Of a DNA stretch of 26,609 bases, positions 1 to 6,955 are shown in pieces; position 1 is the first letter of the stretch; each line of letters opens with the position of its first letter. Below the pieces are notes generated by a model. It worked only from the letters and a program-made list of their open reading frames with translations. It made no database searches and was not told the origin of the DNA. The stretch comes from Candidatus Brevefilum sp. (GTDB lineage: Bacteria > Chloroflexota > Anaerolineae > Anaerolineales > Anaerolineaceae), in contig SKPR01000022.1 in assembly GCA_007119455.1 (NCBI GenBank), forward strand, positions 1 to 26,609. The letters run 5' to 3'. A program made the translations under genes and the position numbers.

Positions 1-3000
1 CAACTCGTTCGATCAGAAACTTCTGTACATCTTCCCAAGATTTATCAATCAGTTCAGAAGCTTTTAGATTCCAGTTATCGCTCAAACGTTGTTCAAAGGT
101 CAGGATTAAGCGCCTGATGAAAATTTGCATCAAAGTACTGTGGATCTGTTCAACAACTTCATCAATAGAATCCCCTTCGCCTTCTGTCAGGCCAGCAACC
201 AGTTCATTCGAAAGGCGCAGGGGCACATGTATTAATGACGATAATTCATCATTGATATCCCTCTGTTGTGCTGTCTCATCTAAAGAGAGGCCATCAACAA
301 AGGCGTCCAGCGTTTCCGTCCGTTCTTCCAGCTGCGTCTCAAAGCTTAATTCAGCACGATCAATCAGGGCTATTGCCCAATTTCTGAGATGATTATGCCA
401 GGCATCAATCGCCTGGGTGGACAGATCAATTAGACGCGTACGCAGATCATCAGCCGAACTAACCGAACCCACCTGATCCATCATCAATTTCAATGTAAAT
501 GAGGGATGGGTAATGCCGGCCAGGTCAATAGGCGGTTGGGTATCTTCAAGGTAAGCCAGCAACTTCCAGGGGCCTTCTTCATCCTGCATCCCCTCCTGGA
601 TGCGGCGGCTAACCTCAGTGCGAAGCATTTCAGTGACGTCTTCACGCAGATCTTCTTTATCGAAAATCAGTTCTCGTTGCTCGTAAATTCGCTCACGTTG
701 ATCGTTAAGCACGTCATCATATTCAAGCAGATGTTTACGAACATCAAAGTTAGCGCCTTCAACACGTGATTGAGAAGATTCCACCAGCTTGCCGATAATG
801 CCACTTTCAATCGGCACACCTTCGTCCACATTAAGACGATTGAGCAGGCCTTCCACCTGGGCACCACCAAATAAACGCATCAGGTCATCATCCAGCGAAA
901 GATAGAACCTGGAAGAACCAGGATCACCCTGACGGGCTGCACGACCACGCAACTGATTGTCGATCCGGCGGGCTTCATGCCGTTCAGAGCCGATCACATG
1001 CAAGCCGCCCAGCTCACGCACTCGCTTCATTTCTCGCATATAGGTAAAGAAAGCTGCGACATCCTCAGCATAATCGCCATACGATTCTTCCGGAACCGCC
1101 TGGAGGACACGCAACCTGTCCTGCATGCGCATGTTGTATGGATCTTCATGGCCAGATTCTGATAATAGCCGGTTTACATTGGTTAATTGTTCTTCGGGCA
1201 ATTCACCACCCAGCTTGATATCAACACCACGGCCGGCCATATTGGTCGCAATGGTAACGGCACCAAAGGCACCTGCATCAGCAATGATTTTGGATTCCTC
1301 GGTGTGTTTACGGGCATTTAAGACCTGATGCTGGACACCGGCTTTAATTACGGCCTCAAGCCGCTCCCAATCGTCGGAAGAGAGATTAAAGATTTCCAGC
1401 AAAGCGGCCTGGTTATCCTCATCCAGCGGGCTAAGAGAAGTCAGGCCATATTCTCGGCCCAGGCGGCGCAACTCCGCGCTGCGTAGACGGTCCAGGGGTT
1501 GATACAACTGGTCAAGTTCCGGGGTGGACATCACATCACGGTCTTTGAGTTCGTGATGGGTGATATAAGCATGCCTGACAAGGAAAACCTCAATCAACCG
1601 TCTGACATTTGATGCATTCAAACGCTCGGAAAGGCGATCTGAGTTTTCGACAGAGGTTGTTCCTACCAGTTGAGGCCGCCCTACCACATGGTAATAGATG
1701 ATTTCTTTGGCAATCGCACGCAGTTTTGCTTCTTCCGTCCGGTAAACCACATCCGGGTAATCTTTACGATTCCAAAAAACAGGTCGCTTATTTCCATCAT
1801 CCGGGTGGTAATAAAACGTGTATTTATAGCCATATTCATCCCGATCTACATCTTCGATCAGGTCTGGCTCATCAGCCATGGCCCTGTATTCCAGATGGGT
1901 CGGAATGGGCAGAACCTCCAAACCATAAATCTTGTAGAATTCTTCCGATTCAGTCAGCGCTGTACCGGTCATTCCGGACAATTTGTCATACAGGCGAAAA
2001 TAATTCTGAATTGTGATGGTTGCGTAGGTCACATTTTCTGCCTGTACTTTGACATTTTCTTTCGCTTCAACAGCCTGGTGCAGGCCATCTGACCAGCGGC
2101 GTCCGGGCATCAGACGACCGGTGAATTCATCCACAATCACAACTTCATTATTTTGAACAATGTATTCTTTATTACGATGGAACAGGAATTCCGCCCTGAG
2201 CGCCTGCTCAAGGAATCCGAGCAACCGGGCCTGTTCAGGCGTGATATCTTCCGGCCGTTCCGGATCGCGTAACGGCATCCCGAGCAGTTCTTCCACATGG
2301 GCCAGTCCAATCTCCGACAGTGAGACCGCCCTGTCCTTTTCGCTGACTTCATAATCTTCGGGCACCAGTTGTTTGACAATCTGTGCCATACGGATATACC
2401 ATTCGGAATCCTCATGGGATGGTCCGGAGATAATCAGGGGCGTACGGGCTTCATCGATCAGGATATTATCAACCTCATCGATGATGGCAAAATAATGGAC
2501 GCGTTGTACACGGTCCTCTTTATTGCGAGCCAGGTTATCGCGCAAATAATCAAAACCAAACTCATTATTGGTCCCATAGGTGATATCGGCCTGGTAAGCC
2601 TGTTTCCGGTCGACCATGCGCAGTTGATCTTGCTCTTCAATTGGCGAACGATCAGCAGGATCATATAGGAATGCTTTTTTACCATGTTCTGTAACGGTGG
2701 CCATCTGCAAAATACCGACCGATAAACCGAGAAAACGGTAAATTGTTCCCATCCAGCGTCCATCACGACGCGCCAGGTAGTCGTTGACCGTTACCAGGTG
2801 GGCCCCACGTCCGGTAAGGGCATTTAAATATAGAGGCAGAGTCGCTGCCAGCGTTTTCCCCTCTCCCGTCTTCATTTCGGCAATCTCACCCCTGTGGAGG
2901 GTAATGCCTGTGATCAACTGCACATCATAATGGCGTTGCCCTAATGTGCGTTTACTGGTTTCGCGAACGGCGGCAAAAGCCTCGACCAGAAGATCATCCA

Positions 3001-3178
3001 GAGTTTCGCCCTGGTTCAACCGCTCTTTAAATTCATGGGTTTTCGCGGCAAGCGCTTCATCGCTGAGCGCTTCGTAAGCCGATTCTAGTTCGTTTATTTG
3101 ATCAACAATTACACTTAATGTGTCAACTTTTCGTTGATGGGGATCCCCACCAAAAAGTTGGCTAATTTTCTTAAACAT
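1..3178 (-). CDS. secA: Preprotein translocase ATPase SecA (3' end beyond the window)
   Basis: SecA is the ATPase motor that drives unfolded preproteins through SecYEG; it works in the cytoplasm and at the membrane. Reading from the ATG at 3176-3178, 1059 codons stay open to the window edge, so the C-terminus is missing. Visible motifs: Walker A MKTGEGKT (about residues 102-109), VTVNDYLARRD, Walker B DEVDNILIDEARTPL (from 234), GTTSVENSDRLS near 505-517, IATNMAGRGVDIKLGG, and the motif VI region QLRGRAARQGDPGSSRFYLSLDDDLMR. Two oddities: about 90 extra residues (roughly 520-612) between GTTSVE and HQVLNARKH, and Ala where motif VI usually has Gly or Ser-Gly (GRAGRQGD). Start supported by GGTGA about 7 nt upstream. 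It is transcribed divergently from the protease gene at 3314. Identification is certain. Confidence 0.98.
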   Translation of the reverse strand, partial: MFKKISQLFGGDPHQRKVDTLSVIVDQINELESAYEALSDEALAAKTHEFKERLNQGETLDDLLVEAFAAVRETSKRTLGQRHYDVQLITGITLHRGEIAEMKTGEGKTLAATLPLYLNALTGRGAHLVTVNDYLARRDGRWMGTIYRFLGLSVGILQMATVTEHGKKAFLYDPADRSPIEEQDQLRMVDRKQAYQADITYGTNNEFGFDYLRDNLARNKEDRVQRVHYFAIIDEVDNILIDEARTPLIISGPSHEDSEWYIRMAQIVKQLVPEDYEVSEKDRAVSLSEIGLAHVEELLGMPLRDPERPEDITPEQARLLGFLEQALRAEFLFHRNKEYIVQNNEVVIVDEFTGRLMPGRRWSDGLHQAVEAKENVKVQAENVTYATITIQNYFRLYDKLSGMTGTALTESEEFYKIYGLEVLPIPTHLEYRAMADEPDLIEDVDRDEYGYKYTFYYHPDDGNKRPVFWNRKDYPDVVYRTEEAKLRAIAKEIIYYHVVGRPQLVGTTSVENSDRLSERLNASNVRRLIEVFLVRHAYITHHELKDRDVMSTPELDQLYQPLDRLRSAELRRLGREYGLTSLSPLDEDNQAALLEIFNLSSDDWERLEAVIKAGVQHQVLNARKHTEESKIIADAGAFGAVTIATNMAGRGVDIKLGGELPEEQLTNVNRLLSESGHEDPYNMRMQDRLRVLQAVPEESYGDYAEDVAAFFTYMREMKRVRELGGLHVIGSERHEARRIDNQLRGRAARQGDPGSSRFYLSLDDDLMRLFGGAQVEGLLNRLNVDEGVPIESGIIGKLVESSQSRVEGANFDVRKHLLEYDDVLNDQRERIYEQRELIFDKEDLREDVTEMLRTEVSRRIQEGMQDEEGPWKLLAYLEDTQPPIDLAGITHPSFTLKLMMDQVGSVSSADDLRTRLIDLSTQAIDAWHNHLRNWAIALIDRAELSFETQLEERTETLDAFVDGLSLDETAQQRDINDELSSLIHVPLRLSNELVAGLTEGEGDSIDEVVEQIHSTLMQIFIRRLILTFEQRLSDNWNLKASELIDKSWEDVQKFLIERV

Positions 3179-3229
3179 AAATAATTTCACCTTGCTGTGA
3201 TGATATCTTTCGGTCTCTCACAAATTGTG

Positions 3230-3238
3230 ATTATAGCA
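3230..3238 (-). promoter_or_regulatory. Extended -10 promoter of secA
   Basis: On the minus strand this reads TGCTATAAT, an exact extended -10 element (TGnTATAAT). It would start transcription about 45 nt before the secA ATG, leaving room for the GGTGA ribosome site. No good -35 box is seen, which is acceptable for an extended -10 promoter. Confidence 0.6.
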
Positions 3239-3300
3239 CACGGAAGAAATTTACCCTAATATCCGGTAAAAAAATCTATACTTCATTAACAGTCTTTGGG

Positions 3301-3306
3301 TAGAAT
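3301..3306 (+). promoter_or_regulatory. Candidate -10 box (TAGAAT) of the secreted protease gene, leaderless type
   Basis: TAGAAT lies 7 nt before the ATG at 3314. If used, the mRNA would begin at or next to the start codon. GAGGG directly touches the ATG and is too close to act as a normal ribosome site. An alternative -10, TATACT at 3277-3282, would give a short leader. No convincing -35 was found for either. Confidence 0.35.
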
Positions 3307-3313
3307 TTGAGGG

Positions 3314-4810
3314 ATGTTAACACGATTCCTTTTCCCGATCATTACAATACTATCGCTTGTGTGGCCTGCAAGTGGTCCTTCTTCTGCCGTTAGAAACCGG
3401 GTTGAGCCTGCAGCTTTACCCGAAAGTGAACAAGTTGAGTTCAGTGTTGAATTTTTCCCGGGTTCACCTCATTATGTTGGTGATGTCCTCAGCGCGCGCA
3501 TCACATACACAGGCGAAGGGGATATGGGTGGCCAGGAGATCCAGATTGCGTTAGCCGATGAACCCGAGCAGGTTTTGGATACAGCAAGTTTTTCGCGGTT
3601 TACCAACCAGGCTATATTTTACTGGTTCCTTAACACCGAGAACTCCAGACCCGGACATCTTCGCTTCACTCTAGAGATTCCCGAAACGAATGAAAAATGG
3701 GGGACTGGCCTGAACCTGCTACCCAATCCTGATTGGCGCGAGGGTGCGTGGGATTCAGTCCATACCCTGTGCTGTACGCTTCATTACATCACGGGCACCG
3801 ATTCAGCCAACGATCTTCTCAAACTTCAACAAATCGTTGATGAAAGAAGCGCTGAGGCTTTAGCGCAATTTTTCCCGGATGATCCTCCCGATGTGTCGTT
3901 CTTCGAAGAACCATTAGGGGTTGTTCTTGTTCCCATTGTGGTTGGCCATGGCGGATTCGCACGAGATGAGGCTGTGATGACTTACACCGAACGAAATTGG
4001 GCAGGGATCGATTTTGAGATCCTGGTACATCACGAGATTGTCCATGTGATCGACCGGCGAGTCAATACCGAAGGTCCACGTCCATCACTTCTGGTTGAGG
4101 GCATCGCAGTCTACTACTCGGGCGGCCATTACCGTCAAGGCGATCCAATGTTAAGGGCAGCAGCATTGCTGGAAATGGATATGTACCTTCCCCTCACCGA
4201 GATCACGGACGATTTCTACGCTGCCCAGCATGAAATCGGCTATATGCAGGCTGCAGCGTTGGTGGCCTACCTGGAAGGGATATTGGGGCGCGAGGGCTAT
4301 CTTGACTTCTATTTTAATCTCCCTGAAGGTGAAAGCCCAACAGCCATAATTTCTGCCGGTCTTGAGGCATATCTGGGTATGGACCTGGCAGCTGTAGAAA
4401 CTGAATTTATCACTTATTTAGAGACATTGGAACCAGACGATGGTATTAAGGACGATGTGCGCCTGACGGTGGCAGTATATGATATGCTGCGCCGTTACCA
4501 GACCATTGTCTTCCCCAGTGCGCACTTTCGCACAGCCTGGTGGCCGCCAATTGAGCCCATGCGCGAGGCAGGGATCGTGGGTGATTACGCCTTCCGGGAA
4601 AAATCTCCCTTCGACATCATCATCGAAAACCTATTTTTGGAAATCCATACGAGTTTTGAGACCGGTGACTACCTATTGATCGAAAACAACCTGGCAATCA
4701 TCGACGACTATCTGACAACAATCGAAACCGGTAATCGACCGTTTTCGCATTATGCCATTGGCTGGCCGTTGCCAAAATTGCCGGCACTTCCCCCTCACCC
4801 CGGAAGATGA
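3314..4810 (+). CDS. Secreted gluzincin-like zinc metalloprotease
   Basis: A 498-residue exported protein that I recognise by motif, not by a named family. Residues 1-20 form a signal peptide (MLTRFLFPIITILSLVWPASG) with no lipobox, so the product is probably released or held by other means. The middle contains HHEIVHVID, in which H240-E241-x-x-H244 is the zinc-binding HExxH motif. VEGIAVYY follows, whose E262 is 18 residues after the second His, the spacing of the third ligand in gluzincins (peptidase clan MA). The N-terminal 200 residues look beta-rich. Charged helices follow the catalytic region. The substrate is unknown. It is divergent from secA and convergent with the small membrane protein gene at 4849. 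The start is fixed by the signal peptide, but the ribosome site is poor. Protease assignment is likely; activity is unproven. Confidence 0.8.
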   Translation: MLTRFLFPIITILSLVWPASGPSSAVRNRVEPAALPESEQVEFSVEFFPGSPHYVGDVLSARITYTGEGDMGGQEIQIALADEPEQVLDTASFSRFTNQAIFYWFLNTENSRPGHLRFTLEIPETNEKWGTGLNLLPNPDWREGAWDSVHTLCCTLHYITGTDSANDLLKLQQIVDERSAEALAQFFPDDPPDVSFFEEPLGVVLVPIVVGHGGFARDEAVMTYTERNWAGIDFEILVHHEIVHVIDRRVNTEGPRPSLLVEGIAVYYSGGHYRQGDPMLRAAALLEMDMYLPLTEITDDFYAAQHEIGYMQAAALVAYLEGILGREGYLDFYFNLPEGESPTAIISAGLEAYLGMDLAAVETEFITYLETLEPDDGIKDDVRLTVAVYDMLRRYQTIVFPSAHFRTAWWPPIEPMREAGIVGDYAFREKSPFDIIIENLFLEIHTSFETGDYLLIENNLAIIDDYLTTIETGNRPFSHYAIGWPLPKLPALPPHPGR

Positions 4811-4848
4811 CAACGCTCACGTTCATGAGCGGCTAATGCGCAACTAAT

Positions 4849-5067
4849 TCAGATTAACAATAAATAAGGTGAACCGCTGAGCAATTGAAGCAGCCAATTA
4901 TCCACCGTTACATCAATAATCATCGGTACCAGCACGAAAACGATAATCACACAACACACAATCGCCAGGACAAGCACGGCCAGTACGATCAATAAGATCG
5001 TCCGGTTGGACATCTTTTTTTCTTTTTCTTCGGGTTGGGGAAGGTTATCTTCCGGAGACAAGGACAT
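4849..5067 (-). CDS. Small single-pass membrane protein (72 aa)
   Basis: Unrecognised 72-residue protein. Residues 1-20 are polar and acidic (PEDNLPQPEEKEKK), followed by one strong transmembrane helix (about 24-50, rich in Ile, Leu and Val with a CC pair) and a short tail ending QLLSGSPYLLLI. It is believed real because AAGGAAG stands at good distance before the ATG and because its architecture (acidic Pro/Glu stretch, one Ile/Val-rich helix, short hydrophobic tail) repeats the C-terminal part of the FHA protein encoded just upstream on the same strand. A hairpin terminator lies between the two genes, so it may need its own promoter or read-through. Function unknown. Confidence 0.7.
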   Translation of the reverse strand: MSLSPEDNLPQPEEKEKKMSNRTILLIVLAVLVLAIVCCVIIVFVLVPMIIDVTVDNWLLQLLSGSPYLLLI

Positions 5068-5111
5068 ATTTTCTTCCTTAACAGCTATGGTTGATGGACA
5101 TTAATAACTAA

Positions 5112-5140
5112 CAATCCCGGAGAAAAACACTCCGGGATTG
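5112..5140 (-). terminator. Hairpin terminator after the FHA gene
   Basis: Perfect 11-bp inverted repeat (CAATCCCGGAG / CTCCGGGATTG) with a 7-nt loop, 20 bp past the FHA stop codon. On the minus strand it is followed by TTAGTTATT, a weak T tract, so termination may be partial and the 72-aa gene downstream could be reached by read-through. Confidence 0.7.
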
Positions 5141-5160
5141 CGATGTTTTATCAGCCTCAA

Positions 5161-5808
5161 TCAGGGTACCGGGCAGCCAGGCAACTGATCAAAGGTAATG
5201 GCACACCACCATGAGGCCGGCATAAACCACATGGTAACGGCAATAACACAGACCAGAACAACGATGGCAATGATCATGATAATCAACCAGGTTGGCAAGC
5301 CCTCGCGCTTTTCAGGCAGATCTTCTTCATCAGGCAGTTCTTCGACATCAACCATTGGGTCGGGTTCTGGCTGCTTGTAAGGCCTGGGCTCAGGTACAGG
5401 TTGATAGACTTCTGGCTCAGGTGCAGGCTTTTCGTAAGGTGGCTGCTGGACCGGGACAGCGGCTTCTCGTTCTCCGGGAACGGGTGTAACATCCGGGTCG
5501 TAGCTGATCTTTTCAAAGGCCAGGACGATACTATCACCCAGGGTAATCACATCGCCCGGTCGAAGCTCCTGCGCACCGGAAATGCGCTCACCGTTGAGGA
5601 AGGTGCCGTTGGTCGAACCCAAGTCCTCAGCATACATGCTACCCTCCCGCAGGATCAAGCGGGCATGGCGCCGTGAAACTTCGGCGTCGTTGATGACAAT
5701 ATCGTTCGCCAGGTCACGCCCCAGCAGCGTTTCTTCCTGGCGCAAAGGATATGTTTTACCCGGCGTGGGACCTGAACGCATGGTAATTTGATAATTGGTG
5801 CCGGCCAT
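5161..5808 (-). CDS. FHA domain protein with C-terminal membrane anchor
   Basis: A 215-residue protein. An N-terminal forkhead-associated domain (about 5-100) has the phosphothreonine-binding residues in place: G30-R31, S45-R46-x-H48 and S65-T-N67-G-T with N72. Then comes a Pro/Glu-rich linker (about 105-170, with repeats such as PEPEVYQPVPEPRPYKQPEPD), one transmembrane helix (about 173-195) and a short Cys-containing tail. The FHA domain should therefore face the cytoplasm on a tether and bind a protein phosphorylated by a Ser/Thr kinase; no such kinase is in this window. Start supported by AGGAG 6 nt before the ATG. lipB lies upstream on the same strand, 203 bp away with its own promoter, so a shared operon is doubtful. 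Domain call is firm; the biological role is unknown. Confidence 0.9.
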   Translation of the reverse strand: MAGTNYQITMRSGPTPGKTYPLRQEETLLGRDLANDIVINDAEVSRRHARLILREGSMYAEDLGSTNGTFLNGERISGAQELRPGDVITLGDSIVLAFEKISYDPDVTPVPGEREAAVPVQQPPYEKPAPEPEVYQPVPEPRPYKQPEPDPMVDVEELPDEEDLPEKREGLPTWLIIMIIAIVVLVCVIAVTMWFMPASWWCAITFDQLPGCPVP

Positions 5809-5876
5809 AAATGCTCCTGTTCGCTAATTGATTTGCTAAATATTGTCAATATAATAATGACTTTTGCTTAATTATT

Positions 5877-5905
5877 AGTTTAATGATTATTATGATTGCT
5901 GTCAA
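5877..5905 (-). promoter_or_regulatory. Candidate promoter of the FHA gene
   Basis: Minus-strand TTGACA (5900-5905), a 17-bp spacer, then TAAACT (5877-5882), giving a leader of about 60 nt. A second TTGACA at 5844-5849 lies inside the motif AATATTGTCAAT that also occurs twice before the mgtE genes; its matching -10 is poor. Confidence 0.45.
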
Positions 5906-5938
5906 ATCATTATAAATGAAAGAGCTTCACTTTGCACA

Positions 5939-5977
5939 TCCATTTCCAAGCTCATGAATATCGTTGGTGGAAATGGA
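5939..5977. other. Inverted repeat in the lipB-FHA intergenic gap
   Basis: TCCATTTCC (5939-5947) and GGAAATGGA (5969-5977) form a 9-bp stem with a 21-nt loop, 35 bp past the lipB stop codon. No T tract follows on the minus strand, so it is a weak terminator candidate at best. The rest of the gap is AT-rich and holds only the FHA promoter elements. Confidence 0.35.
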
Positions 5978-6011
5978 ATGCGTGAAATTAGATTTCTTAC
6001 TTTTTCCTTGC

Positions 6012-6731
6012 TCAACGGATCCAATTTGATTGTTCTGGTACAAGGATGCGATCAAAGACAGTTTCAAAACTACGTTCGATGGACGACAGCACCGCTCCTT
6101 TTTGAATTTGGTCATTTTTTATCAAGGCCAGGCTGGTCATCTCGACCTGGTCCAGCCCACAGGGAACAATTCCTTCCCAGTAAGCCATATCCGGATTAAC
6201 ATTCAGGGCAAACCCATGCCGTGAAATACCCCGAGCATCCACCTTGACACCGATCGAAGCAATTTTTCTCGGCCGGCTTTCATTGGTCGGCTCCTGCACC
6301 CAAACACCTGTTTTTCCAGCCACCCGAAAGGCTTCCAGACCAAATTCAGCCAGGGCTCTGATCAGCACTAACTCTAATTTCCGGATATACCCGACGTAAT
6401 CGACTTCAGGGAGGCGATCGCCTTCCCAACCGATGGGGGCCAATCTGAGCAGCGGATAACCGACAATTTGACCTGGACCATGATAAGTAATATCACCACC
6501 CCGGTCCACCCACAGGACATCAATGCCTTTTTGGGTCAGAACAGCTTCGGACCACAAAAGGTTCTCAGACTGTCCCCTCCTCCCAAGGGTATAGGTATGG
6601 GTATGCTCCAGGAGCAATAAGGCCTCATCCCGTTCACCCTGGGCAATCTTTTCAGCCAAATCATGTTGATAATCCCAGGCCTGTTGATACGGGACCAGAC
6701 CCAGATGTTGCAAACCGCATCGTTTTGACAT
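6012..6731 (-). CDS. lipB: Octanoyl-[ACP]:protein N-octanoyltransferase LipB
   Basis: LipB moves the octanoyl group from acyl carrier protein to the lipoyl domains of 2-oxoacid dehydrogenases and the glycine cleavage H protein; LipA then adds sulfur. The 239-residue product has the family signature RGGDITYHGPGQIVGYP (about 77-93), the lysine of RKIASIGVKV (K156) and the catalytic cysteine in VPCGL (C191), the usual Lys/Cys pair. GISRHGFALNVN is also typical. Length is normal. Start is well supported by AGGAGG 4 nt before the ATG. lipA is not adjacent. It is divergent from clpB. Confidence 0.96.
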   Translation of the reverse strand: MSKRCGLQHLGLVPYQQAWDYQHDLAEKIAQGERDEALLLLEHTHTYTLGRRGQSENLLWSEAVLTQKGIDVLWVDRGGDITYHGPGQIVGYPLLRLAPIGWEGDRLPEVDYVGYIRKLELVLIRALAEFGLEAFRVAGKTGVWVQEPTNESRPRKIASIGVKVDARGISRHGFALNVNPDMAYWEGIVPCGLDQVEMTSLALIKNDQIQKGAVLSSIERSFETVFDRILVPEQSNWIR

Positions 6732-6745
6732 ATATCCTCCTAACT

Positions 6746-6774
6746 ATTTTATGGTAAATCCTATCCAGGTTCAA
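6746..6774 (-). promoter_or_regulatory. Candidate promoter of lipB
   Basis: Minus-strand TTGAAC (6769-6774), a 17-bp spacer, and TAAAAT (6746-6751). Transcription would begin at or just before the AGGAGG site, so the leader would be only about 10-13 nt. A small inverted repeat (GGTTC-TATT-GAACC) overlaps the -35 box. Confidence 0.5.
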
Positions 6775-6955
6775 TAGAACCGCCTGGGGTCATTGAGCGC
6801 GTTTTTGTTTGTAAAATTCTGATAAGACATTAATATTCCTCAAACATCGTCACCTTAAGATTAAACTGATAAATTTTGTGTTTGATGAACTGAGATGCAC
6901 AAGGTCATTCTATACTTACTTACATTTTCTTGATTTATTATGGAGCGAGATTAAT

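Noticed and set aside
6878..6955. Upstream extension of clpB by 26 codons
   Set aside because: The extra stretch does not resemble ClpB, has no ribosome site and overlaps the likely promoter; MDLNKFTEKAQ at 6956 is the normal family start.
6732..6955. CIRCE or HspR-type heat-shock operator before clpB
   Set aside because: No TTAGCACTC-type or CTTGAGT-type inverted repeat is present.
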